Of a DNA stretch of 37,995 nucleotides, positions 8,672-17,513 are shown in pieces. The notes under the pieces were generated by a model. It did not search any database. It saw only the letters and a program-made list of their open reading frames with translations, and was not told the DNA's origin. Numbering within the stretch: position 1 is the stretch's first letter; each line of letters starts with the position of its first letter. This stretch comes from Clostridia bacterium (lineage in GTDB: Bacteria > Bacillota_A > Clostridia > Christensenellales > Aristaeellaceae), in contig JAFWYA010000054.1 of NCBI GenBank assembly GCA_017517815.1, positions 1-37,995 on the forward strand, written 5' to 3'. Made by a program: the position numbers and the translations under genes.

Positions 8672-9571
8672 ATGCCCTTTTGCAATCTTTGCCCCCGGCG
8701 GTGCAATGCACAGCGTACCCAGCATACAGGTGACGGCTTTTGCCGCATGGGCACTTTGCCGGTCGTGGCGCGCGCAGCAGCCCATATGTGGGAGGAACCC
8801 TGCCTCAGCGGCACACGCGGCAGCGGCACGGTGTTTTTCAGCGGCTGTTCGCTGGGCTGTGTTTTCTGCCAGAATGAGCCCATCAGCCATCACCGGCTGG
8901 GGCAGGGGATGGATGCAAAGGCGCTGTGCGAAGTGTTCCGCCGTGTGGAGAAACTGGGTGTGCATAACCTGAATCTGGTCAGCCCCACGCACTTTGCACC
9001 GGTGATTTTGGAAGCGCTGCACATGCGCAAAATGAATATTCCGGTTGTGTGGAATACCAGCGGCTATGAAACGCCCGAACTGGTGCGTGAAGCTGCACAG
9101 GTGGTGGATATCTTCCTGCCCGACTTCAAGTATGCGACCGAAAAGACGGCCGCTCAGCTGGCGGATGCACCTGATTATTTTGAGGTGACGCTCGAAGCCA
9201 TCAAAACGATGTGCGAGATGACCGGCGCGCCTGTGTACGATCAGGACGGCATGATGCAAAGCGGCACGCTGGTCAGGCACCTGATTCTGCCGCTGCGCAC
9301 GGCGGAAAGCATGCAAATTCTGAATACTATCGCGGAGCAACTGCCCAAGGGTACGCCTGTGAGTCTGATGCGTCAGTATACACCGATGAATGATGTGAAT
9401 ATCGCGGGTCTTGACCGACGGCTGACTACGCGCGAATACGTGCGCGTGCGCGACCATATGCTGAATCTGGGTCTGCCGGGCTACCTGCAGCAGAAGGAAT
9501 CCGCCACCAGCGCTTTCACACCGGCCTTTATGGATGAAGAGAGTGTAAAGCTGTTCCCGAAAGAGTTTTGA
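8672..9571 (+). CDS. Radical SAM protein, PflX-like (COG1313)
   Basis: 299-residue radical SAM protein. The SAM-cluster motif is CSLGCVFC (Cys59, Cys63, Cys66), preceded by a family-typical cysteine-rich start, CNLCPRRCNAQR...GFCRMG. The downstream half has the LNLVSPTHF and IFLPDFKYA motifs of the uncharacterised pyruvate formate-lyase-activase-like group (PflX, COG1313). The substrate is unknown; no partner glycyl radical enzyme is adjacent, so the activase label is only a fold-level analogy. The ATG at 8672 has AAAGGAA about 10 nt upstream. It is probably monocistronic, followed by the tRNA-Lys promoter. No clear U-tract terminator is visible after it. Confidence 0.88.
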   Translation: MPFCNLCPRRCNAQRTQHTGDGFCRMGTLPVVARAAAHMWEEPCLSGTRGSGTVFFSGCSLGCVFCQNEPISHHRLGQGMDAKALCEVFRRVEKLGVHNLNLVSPTHFAPVILEALHMRKMNIPVVWNTSGYETPELVREAAQVVDIFLPDFKYATEKTAAQLADAPDYFEVTLEAIKTMCEMTGAPVYDQDGMMQSGTLVRHLILPLRTAESMQILNTIAEQLPKGTPVSLMRQYTPMNDVNIAGLDRRLTTREYVRVRDHMLNLGLPGYLQQKESATSAFTPAFMDEESVKLFPKEF

Positions 9572-9600
9572 AAAAAATCGGATTTTTTGAAAAATAGGGG

Positions 9601-9628
9601 TTGACAATCGGCAGAGATGGAGTATAAT
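9601..9628 (+). promoter_or_regulatory. Consensus promoter of the tRNA-Lys pair
   Basis: TTGACA (9601-9606) and TATAAT (9623-9628), both full consensus, with a 16-nt spacer and 26 nt to the first tRNA base. Confidence 0.92.
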
Positions 9629-9654
9629 AGCTTTCGCCGGTTGAAAAACCGCGT

Positions 9655-9730
9655 GCACCATTAGCTCAGTTGGTAGAGCACCTGACTCTTAATCAGGGTG
9701 TCCAGGGTTCGAGTCCCTGATGGTGTACCA
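9655..9730 (+). tRNA. tRNA-Lys (anticodon CTT), copy 1
   Basis: 76-nt cloverleaf with acceptor GCACCAT/ATGGTGT, D arm GCTC...GAGC, anticodon stem CCTGA/TCAGG with loop CTCTTAA (anticodon CTT, reads AAG), T stem CAGGG/CCCTG with loop TTCGAGT, discriminator A and encoded CCA. The first acceptor pair is G1-U72 rather than G-C. Confidence 0.97.
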
Positions 9731-9738
9731 CCTTTTAT

Positions 9739-9814
9739 GCACCATTAGCTCAGTTGGTAGAGCACCTGACTCTTAATCAGGGTGTCCAGGGTTCGAGTCC
9801 CTGATGGTGTACCA
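9739..9814 (+). tRNA. tRNA-Lys (anticodon CTT), copy 2
   Basis: Identical to copy 1 over all 76 nt, including the G1-U72 pair and encoded CCA. It follows after 8 nt and is co-transcribed, ending at the hairpin terminator at 9818. Confidence 0.97.
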
Positions 9815-9817
9815 CAG

Positions 9818-9846
9818 CACCGTGACGAAACGTCATGGTGTTTTTT
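9818..9846 (+). terminator. Rho-independent terminator of the tRNA pair
   Basis: 10-bp stem CACCGTGACG / CGTCATGGTG (one G-U pair), AAA loop, then TTTTTT. It ends 18 nt before the Nudix start codon. Confidence 0.88.
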
Positions 9847-9864
9847 CTTTTACCGGAGGAGCAG

Positions 9865-10341
9865 ATGGATATTTCGTTCAGGGTGGATCAGCAGAAGTTC
9901 AACTACCGGGTATGCGCCGTCATCATAAATGAGGGCAAAATTCTGGCCATGCACGATGAACGGTCGCCGTACTTTTATCTGCCCGGCGGACGAGTGCACA
10001 TGGGTGAAACGGCGGAGGATGCCGTCCTTCGGGAGGTGCAGGAGGAACTGGGCGTAACGATGGCGATCCAGCGTCCGCTGTGGCTGAATCAGGCCTTTTT
10101 CACCGAGGATGTTGACGGACTGCACTATCACGAGCTTTGCCTGTATTTTCTGATGGATATCAGCGGTACCGGGCTGGTGGAACGCGGAGAATGCTTTGAA
10201 GCAAGGGAGGGGGCCCGCGTGCACCGCTTTGAATGGCTGGCGTTTGAGCGGCTGGAAAAGGAATACTTCTATCCGCTATTTCTGAAAAAGGCCATTTTCG
10301 ATTTGCCGGAGACACTTACGCTGAGAACGGAGTATCAGTAA
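9865..10341 (+). CDS. Nudix hydrolase
   Basis: 158-residue hydrolase of nucleoside-diphosphate-linked substrates. The complete Nudix box is at residues 42-64 (G-RVHMG-E-TAEDAVL-REVQEELGV), preceded by FYLPGG. The substrate cannot be predicted. The start is the ATG at 9865, because GGAGGAG lies 5 nt upstream; an upstream in-frame start would place the start inside the tRNA terminator. Expression must come from terminator read-through or an unseen weak promoter. A GNAT gene follows 44 nt later. Confidence 0.9.
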   Translation: MDISFRVDQQKFNYRVCAVIINEGKILAMHDERSPYFYLPGGRVHMGETAEDAVLREVQEELGVTMAIQRPLWLNQAFFTEDVDGLHYHELCLYFLMDISGTGLVERGECFEAREGARVHRFEWLAFERLEKEYFYPLFLKKAIFDLPETLTLRTEYQ

Positions 10342-10385
10342 AAGTTGCTGCATCATGACGGCGGCCCATTTGCGGAGGTACGAGG

Positions 10386-10859
10386 ATGCAAATTGTAAAA
10401 GCGCAACTAAGCCATTTCGAAACCGTAAAACAGATTACGCATAATACCATTTCAGAAATTTATCCACTGTATTACGCAAATGGTGTGGTTGATTTCTTTC
10501 TTGATCATCACAATGATGACAATATCAGGAAAGATATTCTTGCGGGTAATGTGTTTTTGCTTTTTGACGGTCAAAAGGCAGTGGGTACTGTTACAATCAG
10601 AAAAAATGAAATATGCAGATTGTTTGTGCTGCCTGCGTATCAGCATAAGGGATTTGGCAGAGAACTGCTGGAGTTCGCAGAGAATCAGATTGCACAGGCG
10701 TATACAGAAATTGAGCTGGATTCCTCTTTGCCGGCAAAACACATTTATTTGGAAAGAGGATACATCCCTATTGAAGCGCATCAGATTGTCAGCGAAAATG
10801 GAGACGTGCTTTCCTATGATTTGATGAGAAAAACATGTGTGAAAACATCAGAATATTAA
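10386..10859 (+). CDS. GNAT-family N-acetyltransferase (A/T-rich)
   Basis: 157-residue acyltransferase with the acetyl-CoA pyrophosphate-binding motif LPAYQHKGFGRELLEFAE (Q-x-x-G-x-G type) and a C-terminal AKHIYLERGYIPIE segment, both typical of GNAT proteins. The substrate is unknown. GGAGG followed by GAGG precedes the ATG at 10386. Codon use is markedly richer in A and T than in all neighbours, suggesting horizontal acquisition. A shared bidirectional terminator follows. Confidence 0.88.
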   Translation: MQIVKAQLSHFETVKQITHNTISEIYPLYYANGVVDFFLDHHNDDNIRKDILAGNVFLLFDGQKAVGTVTIRKNEICRLFVLPAYQHKGFGRELLEFAENQIAQAYTEIELDSSLPAKHIYLERGYIPIEAHQIVSENGDVLSYDLMRKTCVKTSEY

Positions 10860-10863
10860 AATT

Positions 10864-10908
10864 AAAAATCGCCCCTGCTCACCAATTGGCGGGTAAGGGC
10901 GATTTTTT
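10864..10908. terminator. Bidirectional terminator between convergent genes
   Basis: Stem ATCGCCC / GGGCGAT flanked by AAAAA on the left and TTTTTT on the right. It can serve the GNAT gene (plus) and the glycosidase gene (minus). Confidence 0.85.
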
Positions 10909-10916
10909 GATATGGT

Positions 10917-13900
10917 TTATTTTGTTTCTTCTTCCAGTTCCTCAATCCATGGCGCGGTGCGGATGCCCAGCTTCGTCAGCCAGTAGCTGTCGGTCCATTC
11001 TGTGCCGGTGGTACGCCATGCATCGGGACCGATCCAGCTGTTGGTGGTATCGGCGCGGTGCAGGGGGCCAAAGGCGTTTTCACGGTTGCCAAGCAGCGTC
11101 AGCGACAGCGTGTGCTTGCCTTCTGCCGGATGGCCCAGCGCCATGCGGTACGGCGGATAGGCAATGTGGCCCAGCTGCTGGCCGTCCAGCGCAACGCGCA
11201 CGGCGGCTCCGCTGTAATGGGGTACCGTTACCTGCATGGGTTTGCCGGTGCCTTCGAAAGGAATTTCATAGGTGATGTTGCCGCCGTAGTGGGGAAGATC
11301 CTGAACGGTCACATCGGCAAAGGCCAGTTTGCCAGGGCGGGCAGTGATCCTGCGGTATTCGCCGGCCAGCTTCACGCCGAAGTCGCCCAGCAGATAGCAC
11401 CATTCCACATTGGTGCGCAGGCCGAAGGGAAGAACCACTTCAATGGTGTTTTCGCCCGCCAGCAGGTCGCCGATCGAAACGCAGCCGATGGATTTGTCCA
11501 CATACCAGCCTTCCGGCGCGGCAGAAACAGGTTTTCCATTGAAAGTAATGCGCGCAATGGCGGCATCCTCCAGCGCAAGCTTCACGTTTGGCACAGCGAC
11601 GTCACTGTATACGCTGAAGCGCAGGCGCACGGTGTGCTCCGTTTTTTCCTCCTCAACGGTCCACGGCTGCGCAACGGCACCGCGGCGGCTGGGCCAGCCC
11701 AGCTTTTCGCGCAGTACATTGTCAGCGCGCAGCAGCTCTTCAGCAGGCAGATAGTCGCTGTCATCCAGCGCATACTCGGCCTTATCCAGCAGATATACGT
11801 TGGGCTCGTCCAACTGATAGTTGACCAGCGCAGGCACCGGCAGACGGCGGCTGACACTGGGAAGGGCAGCAGGCATACGGGTGGCTGCGCCTTCGTCCAG
11901 ACGAATCAGCAGGCTGTCATAGTCGTACAGGCTGGCACGCAGAATGGTTTTTCCAGAAGCGTTTTCAGCATCTGCAGGAAGAATGCGGCCGGTCTGCGTG
12001 TCGTAGATCTGGGCGGAATATTCACCGCTGATTGTGATACGCACGTCCTGTTTGCGTGGAATATCCTTGTTGTAGGGCTCGCAGCAGTGGGCGATGAACA
12101 GCCACAGACCGTCTCCGTCGCGGCGCAGCTGATGGATGAGGTTTTCGGTGCGGCTGCCGTCAGCGTTGCGCAGGTCGATCATGCGCACGTCCTGCAGCGA
12201 CTCGAGCACGGCTTCCTGGCTGAAAAGCACGCGATGGCTCTGTTGCCACAGTTTCTGGCCACGCTCGCTGGGAACCGCATCTACAAGAGTTGGAGCATCG
12301 CCCAGGAAGATCAGCTGTCCGCCTGCAGCGCGGAAGGCCTCCAGCCGTTCCAGCGTGGTGGCGCGCAGCGTTTCGCAGCCGGGTACGATCACGGCGTCGT
12401 ACGCCATTTCGCCCACCTTAAGCGGGGCGCTGGCTTCGGCGCACTGCGAAGGCAGCAGCGATTCGCTGATGAAATCAAAGTCAATGCCGCCGGTCAGCAG
12501 CCAGCGGGTGAGGTCCTGGAACTGCTGATCCAGCTGTTCGCGAACGCCGTGCGTCTGCTCGGCGGGGCCCCAGTGCAGCCAGTAGCTTTCCACCGGGTGG
12601 ATCACGCCAACGCGCACCAGCGGTTTGCCGCGCGTAAGGGCGGTGTTGACACGGGCAAAGTGGTTTTCGACAAAGGAATAGTCCTTCCACCAGGGAGACT
12701 GATAGTGGATGGAAGCGGGATAGTCGCGCTTGGCTTCGCCTTTCATGGACACCCACGACAGGTGCTGCACGCGCACCGTCACGCCCAGCGCCGCCTGCCA
12801 GTCGCCATGCAGCTTGTGGCCGCGGAAGTCAAACGCCCAGCCGGTCACGCCGTACAGTTCGCTCAGTACGCCGGGGCGGCCGTACTGGTGCGCGGCGGAC
12901 TGCGCCTGCTTGGCAGTGGTCAGCTCGAACTGGGCACACAGCATGTCGATACCCGGCAGCTGGAAGCTGCGATAGGAACGCATGGCTTCGCCCAGCGCGG
13001 CAGTCTGGCTTTTGAGCGTGGGCTCCTCCATCATGTGGCCGGTGAGCATCAGGTTGTGCTCTGCGCACCATTTACCGCAGCGGTCGGCAAAGGCGCTGGC
13101 AAAGCGTTCAGCAATATGATCATGATAATGATAGCGGATCAGCGAACGCTCCTCGTTTGGCAGCTCCCACAAAAGCTGGGGCAGATGGGCGACGATATCC
13201 TCGCCATAGGCCTGGCTGAAGGTGTCGGGCACATCGTCGGACCAGGGCAGCATCACGTCGCGTGCCTCATGGGCAAAACCCAGCGTTGACTTGTGCGAAA
13301 ACTGCGGTTCGTCGGTGAAGATGGCGGGCACTACGCCGCCGAAGTCGTCGCCCACGGTTTCCAGATAGCGCTCGTAGGTCACTTCGATGAAACGGTCGAT
13401 GGTGGCCTTGTCCAGCGTGTTGGCATAGGTTTGGTTGTTGTACCATGGGTTGGTCGGATCGGTCTCCACATAGGCATACCACTTGCGGCCCTCGGCAGGA
13501 TCGTCAGGGCTGATGACTTTATAGGAGGAAAGACAGCCGTTTTCGTCCAGCTGCACGTCATAGCAGGCCAGCAGCCAGCCGTTTTCAGAACGGCCTGATC
13601 TGCCGGACATATGGGCGTTTTCAGCGTCCTTGCCAGTGGTGCCGTAGGCATAGGGCGTCATCAGCAGATGGCGCGCGCGGTACTGCGGGTCTTTGGTGAC
13701 CAGTCCGCCCGCTGCGCCGCTGGGCCAGCGGTCTTCATCGTAGAGCCATGCAAGCATGTTTTCCTGGCGGCACTTTTCCACGCATGCCTTGATCAGCGCC
13801 ATGTGCTCATCGCTGAGATACGGCGTGGCCATGCCGGTACGCACATGCATATGCGCGCCGCCGAGGCCCATTTTCTTCAGCACTTCCAGCTGCCAGAGAA

Positions 13901-14018
13901 GCTCGTCCTTTTCCAGAGTGCAGTTCCATGCCCAAAAGGGCGTGCCGCGGTATTCGCTGCCCGGGTTTTCAAACAGCTCACGGCTTAAGGTTTGGTCTTT
14001 GCTTCGGGGGTACAGCAT
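10917..14018 (-). CDS. Large glycoside hydrolase, GH106-like (putative alpha-L-rhamnosidase)
   Basis: 1033 residues with no signal peptide, so probably cytoplasmic. The N-terminal barrel region has YRGTPFWAWN (residues 23-32), GLGGAHMHVRTGM (51-63), AWLYDEDRWPSGAAGG (90-105) and TDEPQF (235-240), the last containing a plausible catalytic acid. A middle part looks like a glutamine-amidotransferase-like/trimerisation fold (VIVPGCETLRATTLERLEAF), and the C-terminus has beta-sandwich and galactose-binding-like stretches. The pattern matches GH106 and related unassigned glycosidases; rhamnosidase activity is inferred and other deoxysugar or uronate glycosidases are possible. GGGAGG lies about 9 nt before the ATG at 14018. 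Single-gene unit, with no adjacent transporter or regulator. Confidence 0.72.
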   Translation of the reverse strand: MLYPRSKDQTLSRELFENPGSEYRGTPFWAWNCTLEKDELLWQLEVLKKMGLGGAHMHVRTGMATPYLSDEHMALIKACVEKCRQENMLAWLYDEDRWPSGAAGGLVTKDPQYRARHLLMTPYAYGTTGKDAENAHMSGRSGRSENGWLLACYDVQLDENGCLSSYKVISPDDPAEGRKWYAYVETDPTNPWYNNQTYANTLDKATIDRFIEVTYERYLETVGDDFGGVVPAIFTDEPQFSHKSTLGFAHEARDVMLPWSDDVPDTFSQAYGEDIVAHLPQLLWELPNEERSLIRYHYHDHIAERFASAFADRCGKWCAEHNLMLTGHMMEEPTLKSQTAALGEAMRSYRSFQLPGIDMLCAQFELTTAKQAQSAAHQYGRPGVLSELYGVTGWAFDFRGHKLHGDWQAALGVTVRVQHLSWVSMKGEAKRDYPASIHYQSPWWKDYSFVENHFARVNTALTRGKPLVRVGVIHPVESYWLHWGPAEQTHGVREQLDQQFQDLTRWLLTGGIDFDFISESLLPSQCAEASAPLKVGEMAYDAVIVPGCETLRATTLERLEAFRAAGGQLIFLGDAPTLVDAVPSERGQKLWQQSHRVLFSQEAVLESLQDVRMIDLRNADGSRTENLIHQLRRDGDGLWLFIAHCCEPYNKDIPRKQDVRITISGEYSAQIYDTQTGRILPADAENASGKTILRASLYDYDSLLIRLDEGAATRMPAALPSVSRRLPVPALVNYQLDEPNVYLLDKAEYALDDSDYLPAEELLRADNVLREKLGWPSRRGAVAQPWTVEEEKTEHTVRLRFSVYSDVAVPNVKLALEDAAIARITFNGKPVSAAPEGWYVDKSIGCVSIGDLLAGENTIEVVLPFGLRTNVEWCYLLGDFGVKLAGEYRRITARPGKLAFADVTVQDLPHYGGNITYEIPFEGTGKPMQVTVPHYSGAAVRVALDGQQLGHIAYPPYRMALGHPAEGKHTLSLTLLGNRENAFGPLHRADTTNSWIGPDAWRTTGTEWTDSYWLTKLGIRTAPWIEELEEETK

Positions 14019-14109
14019 CGTTTTGCCTCCCGTTTTTGTTTTTTTATGCTGAGTCTATTCTATCACAAAAATGTGTGGGAAGAAATACTCATATACACGT
14101 TTCTGCGCC

Positions 14110-14138
14110 TTGCTCTAAAATGGCTTTTGGGGTACAAT
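14110..14138 (+). promoter_or_regulatory. Promoter for pepF
   Basis: -35 TTGCTC (14110-14115), 17-nt spacer, -10 TACAAT (14133-14138), about 35 nt before the ATG. Confidence 0.7.
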
Positions 14139-14172
14139 ACCCGTACAGCTCTTTTTGAAGGAGGTTTGTTTC

Positions 14173-15972
14173 ATGAGCGAAACCATGCTGCGCAAGGATA
14201 TCCCCGCAGAATATAAGTGGGATCCGTCGCATATCTATGCCACGCAGGAGGACTGGGAGAAGGACTTTGAGTGGATAAAGGAAAACGTCGCCAAGCTGGC
14301 GTCTTATGCCGGTACGCTGGCTCAGGGCCGCGAGCAGGTGTTGACGGTGCTTGGCCTGTACGCCGAGGTGGGCGAGCATCTGTCCCGTCTGTACAGCTAT
14401 GCCAGCACCAACCTGAATTCCGACAACTCCGATCCTTTCTATCAGGGCGTGTCGGCCCGTGCCATGAGCCTGTATGCCCAGTTTGCCGCTGCGGTGGCCT
14501 TCATCAGCCCCGAGCTGCTGGCGCTGGATGCAGATACCCTCAACGCCTACATTGCTGATCCTGCCTTTGCCGACTACGACGCTATGCTGAAAGATCTGGA
14601 GCGCATGCGTCCGCACACACTGTCCACCGAGATGGAGACCGTGCTCGCCAGTGCGCAGGAAGCGCTGGGCAGCGCCGGCAATATCTACGACATGTTTACC
14701 GATGTGGATATGAAGCTGGGCAAGGTCAAAAACGAAGAGGGCAAGATGGTCGAATTGACCCACGCCCGCTATGGCAGCATGATGGAAAGCCCCAGCCGCA
14801 GCGTGCGCAAGGCTGCCTATGAGCGCATGATGAAGGCTTACGCTGCCTACGGTTCCACCTTTGCCGCCGCCTATGCCGGCAATGTGAAGGCTGACGTTTT
14901 CAACGCCCGCACCCGCGGCTATCAGTCCGCCCGTCAGGCTGCGCTGTATCCGGATGACATTCCCGAAAGCGTATACGATAACCTGCTGACCGCTATTCAC
15001 GACGCGCTGCCCATTCTGCATGCCTATTGCGGCCTGCGTCAGAAGGCGTTTGACATTCCCACTGTGCATATGTACGACCTGTACGCCCCCATGCAGAAGG
15101 GCTTTGAAAGCAAGCTGAGCTTCGAAGAAGCCTACGATCTGCTGCTGGAAGGCGTTGCGCCGCTTGGCGAAGACTATGTGGAAACCGTGCGCAAGGCCAA
15201 GGACGCCCGCTGGATCGACGTTTACGAAACGCCCAACAAGACCACCGGCGCGTATTCCAACGGCGCTGCCTACGGCGTGCACCCCTATGTGCTGCTCAAC
15301 TTCCGTCCTGAACTGGACGGTCTGCTGACGCTGGCTCACGAGATGGGCCACGCCATGCACAGCTATTATTCCAACGCCAGCCAGCCCTTTGCCAAGAGCG
15401 ATTACACCATCTTTGTGGCGGAGGTCGCCTCCACCTGCAACGAGGTGCTCACCATCCACGCTCTGCGCAAGAAGTACGAGGGCAACAAGGCAGCGCAGAT
15501 GGCGCTGATCGGCCGCCTGCTGGAAGGCTTCCGCACCACGGTGTTCCGTCAGGCCATGTTTGCTGAATTTGAAATGAAGGCCCATGCCATGGAAGAAGCC
15601 GGTCAGCCCCTGACCCGCGAAAGCCTGTGCGCTATGTACTACGACCTCAACAAGCAGTACTACGGCGGCGGCTGCCGTGTGGACAAGGTAGTCGAAAACG
15701 AGTGGATGCGCATCCCGCACTTCTACCGTTCCTTCTATGTGTACAAGTACGCCACCGGCTTCTGTGCGGCGGTTGCGCTGGCCAACCGCATCCTCAGCGG
15801 CGGCGAGGAGGCTGTGAAGGCCTACCGCAAGTTCCTCACCCTGGGCGGCAGCATGTCTCCCATTGAAGAACTCAAAATTGCAGGCGTGGATATGTCCACT
15901 CCCGAACCGGTCGTTTCCGCTCTGGATACTTTCGCGGAGCTGCTTGCAGACTTCAGCGAAATGATGGACTGA
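14173..15972 (+). CDS. pepF: Oligoendopeptidase F (M3B metallopeptidase)
   Basis: 599-residue cytoplasmic zinc peptidase that cleaves short peptides. The zinc-binding HEMGH is at residues 389-393 (TLAHEMGHAMHSYYS), with the downstream glutamate region VAEVASTCNE. The N-terminal oligoendopeptidase domain and the C-terminal FYVYKYATGFCAA motif are typical of PepF, and length agrees with the family. The ATG at 14173 is chosen because AGGAGG lies 8 nt upstream; an earlier in-frame ATG would overlap that site. Probably monocistronic. Confidence 0.96.
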   Translation: MSETMLRKDIPAEYKWDPSHIYATQEDWEKDFEWIKENVAKLASYAGTLAQGREQVLTVLGLYAEVGEHLSRLYSYASTNLNSDNSDPFYQGVSARAMSLYAQFAAAVAFISPELLALDADTLNAYIADPAFADYDAMLKDLERMRPHTLSTEMETVLASAQEALGSAGNIYDMFTDVDMKLGKVKNEEGKMVELTHARYGSMMESPSRSVRKAAYERMMKAYAAYGSTFAAAYAGNVKADVFNARTRGYQSARQAALYPDDIPESVYDNLLTAIHDALPILHAYCGLRQKAFDIPTVHMYDLYAPMQKGFESKLSFEEAYDLLLEGVAPLGEDYVETVRKAKDARWIDVYETPNKTTGAYSNGAAYGVHPYVLLNFRPELDGLLTLAHEMGHAMHSYYSNASQPFAKSDYTIFVAEVASTCNEVLTIHALRKKYEGNKAAQMALIGRLLEGFRTTVFRQAMFAEFEMKAHAMEEAGQPLTRESLCAMYYDLNKQYYGGGCRVDKVVENEWMRIPHFYRSFYVYKYATGFCAAVALANRILSGGEEAVKAYRKFLTLGGSMSPIEELKIAGVDMSTPEPVVSALDTFAELLADFSEMMD

Positions 15973-16001
15973 AACTTTTGCATTCTGCGTGAAAAAAAGT
16001 C

Positions 16002-16030
16002 TTGCAAATGCATGGTGACTGTGCTATAAT
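16002..16030 (+). promoter_or_regulatory. Promoter for rpmE
   Basis: -35 TTGCAA (16002-16007), 17-nt spacer, consensus -10 TATAAT (16025-16030) with an extended TG. Confidence 0.85.
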
Positions 16031-16084
16031 TTTTCGTGCGGTTCAAAAAGCAACCCACAGCATGCGCAAAAGAGGTGAAAGTGC

Positions 16085-16285
16085 GTGAAAGAAAAGATCC
16101 ATCCCAAATATGGCAAGTCCATCGTCCGTTGCGTGTGCGGTGAGACGTTTGAGACGGGTTCCGTGAAGGGTGAACTGAAGGTCGAAATTTGCTCCAAGTG
16201 CCACCCCTTCTATACCGGCAAGCAGAAGCTGGTCGATACCGGCGGACGCGTTGACCGCTTCAAGAAGCGTTTCAACATGGAATAA
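16085..16285 (+). CDS. rpmE: 50S ribosomal protein L31 (zinc-containing type)
   Basis: 66 residues, full length. It has the four zinc-ligand cysteines of the C+ form: Cys16 and Cys18 (RCVCG) and Cys36 and Cys39 ([10 protein letters not shown]). The start is GTG at 16085, with AGAGGTG a few bases upstream; no ATG fits. It has its own promoter and a strong terminator, so it is a separate unit from the prmC-prfA operon that follows. Confidence 0.97.
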   Translation: MKEKIHPKYGKSIVRCVCGETFETGSVKGELKVEICSKCHPFYTGKQKLVDTGGRVDRFKKRFNME

Positions 16286-16292
16286 GCCATTC

Positions 16293-16321
16293 AAAAGAGC
16301 GCCAACAACGGCGCTCTTTTT
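16293..16321 (+). terminator. Rho-independent terminator of rpmE
   Basis: AAAAGAGCGCC - AACAAC - GGCGCTCTTTTT: perfect stem with a U-tract, 7 nt after the stop codon. Confidence 0.95.
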
Positions 16322-16349
16322 GATTTTGTAAAAAAGTGCTGTCGTAATG

Positions 16350-16378
16350 TTTACAAACCGGCCATATGCGGGTATAGA
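16350..16378 (+). promoter_or_regulatory. Probable promoter of the DUF1385-prmC-prfA operon
   Basis: -35 TTTACA (16350-16355), 17-nt spacer, -10 TATAGA (16373-16378). The next TAGAAT two bases on could also act as the -10. Confidence 0.6.
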
Positions 16379-16466
16379 ATGATTGCAGGAAACCCCGCAG
16401 GGATTGTCGAAATACAGAATTTGCGTGTCTGTGGCTTTTGTGATGCGCAGAAAGGAACGAAAACAT

Positions 16467-17513
16467 ATGAGTAAAAATACCGCATGCCGCCGCCCGGATA
16501 TCGGCGGTCAGGCCGTTATGGAGGGCGTCATGATGAAGGCGCCTGACGCCATCGCCATTTCCGTACGCCGTCCCAACGGCACCATCGTGACCAAGCGCAC
16601 CCCTTATGTGCCGCTTGACAAAAAGCATCCATGGATGGGCTGGCCCATCGTGCGCGGCGTGGTCAACTTTGTGACCATGCTGTCCACCGGCATGAACATT
16701 TTGCAGGAAAGCACTGAAATGCTGGGCATTCTGGATGAAGAGCCCACCAAGTTTGAAAAGTGGCTTGCCAAAAAACTGGGTAAGGGCATCGACAAGATCG
16801 TGATGGGCACGGCGATCGTGCTGGCAGTGATCCTGTCTGTGGGTCTGTTTTTCATGATCCCCGAGGGCGTTGCCCGTCTGCTCAAGGCGTGGATGCCCGA
16901 TCCGTCCATGAACTGGCTGATCAACCTTTTAAGCGGCATCGTGCGCATTCTGATCCTGATCGGCTACATCCTGTTTTGCTGCAGAGTGCCGGACGTGCGC
17001 CGCACGTTTGAGTATCACGGCGCTGAACACAAGACTGTGTACTGCAACGAGAATGACCTGCCCCTCACCCCTGAAAACGCGCAGCAGTTCTCCACGCTGC
17101 ACCCGCGCTGCGGTACCAGCTTTCTGCTGATCGTGTTTGTGATTTCCATTGTGATGTTCACGCTGGTGGGCTATCAGGGCAGCAACTATTTCCTGCGCCT
17201 GGGCAGCCGCCTGCTGCTGCTGCCTGTGGTGGCCGGCATCAGCTACGAGGTGCTCAAGGGCCTGGCTCATGTGGACAACAAGCTCACCCGCGCCCTGCGC
17301 TGGCCCGGCATGCAGATGCAGCGCCTGACCACCAAGCAGCCTACCAATGAAATGCTGGAAGTGGCCATCGTTTCCATGAATGTGGCGCTCTACGGCCTGC
17401 CCAAGGGCTGCCCCACGACTGCTGAGGGCTACACGGTGATCCGCGATTACCGCATCAGCGACCCCAATTACGTATCTGAAGAAGAAAACGCAGAGGAACA
17501 GCAGCAGGCATGA
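16467..17513 (+). CDS. DUF1385 membrane protein (YqhQ family)
   Basis: 348-residue conserved protein, N-terminus DIGGQAVMEGVMMKAPDAIAISVR (characteristic of DUF1385). Membrane segments lie at about 112-132, 150-172 and 217-236. Between them are conserved polar motifs, YHGAEHKTVYCNE (from 183) and LHPRCGTSFL (from 211), whose His/Glu/Cys residues could bind metal. No biochemical function is established. It stands first in an operon with prmC and prfA, a conserved order in Clostridia. The ATG at 16467 is selected by AAAGGAA about 9 nt upstream; the longer frame lacks a ribosome binding site. It overlaps prmC by 4 nt (ATGA). Confidence 0.92.
   Translation: MSKNTACRRPDIGGQAVMEGVMMKAPDAIAISVRRPNGTIVTKRTPYVPLDKKHPWMGWPIVRGVVNFVTMLSTGMNILQESTEMLGILDEEPTKFEKWLAKKLGKGIDKIVMGTAIVLAVILSVGLFFMIPEGVARLLKAWMPDPSMNWLINLLSGIVRILILIGYILFCCRVPDVRRTFEYHGAEHKTVYCNENDLPLTPENAQQFSTLHPRCGTSFLLIVFVISIVMFTLVGYQGSNYFLRLGSRLLLLPVVAGISYEVLKGLAHVDNKLTRALRWPGMQMQRLTTKQPTNEMLEVAIVSMNVALYGLPKGCPTTAEGYTVIRDYRISDPNYVSEEENAEEQQQA

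Noticed and set aside
9655..9814. tRNA-associated integration site (att repeats)
   Set aside because: The repeat is two complete functional tRNAs with a shared promoter and terminator. No integrase or partial tRNA 3' end was found.
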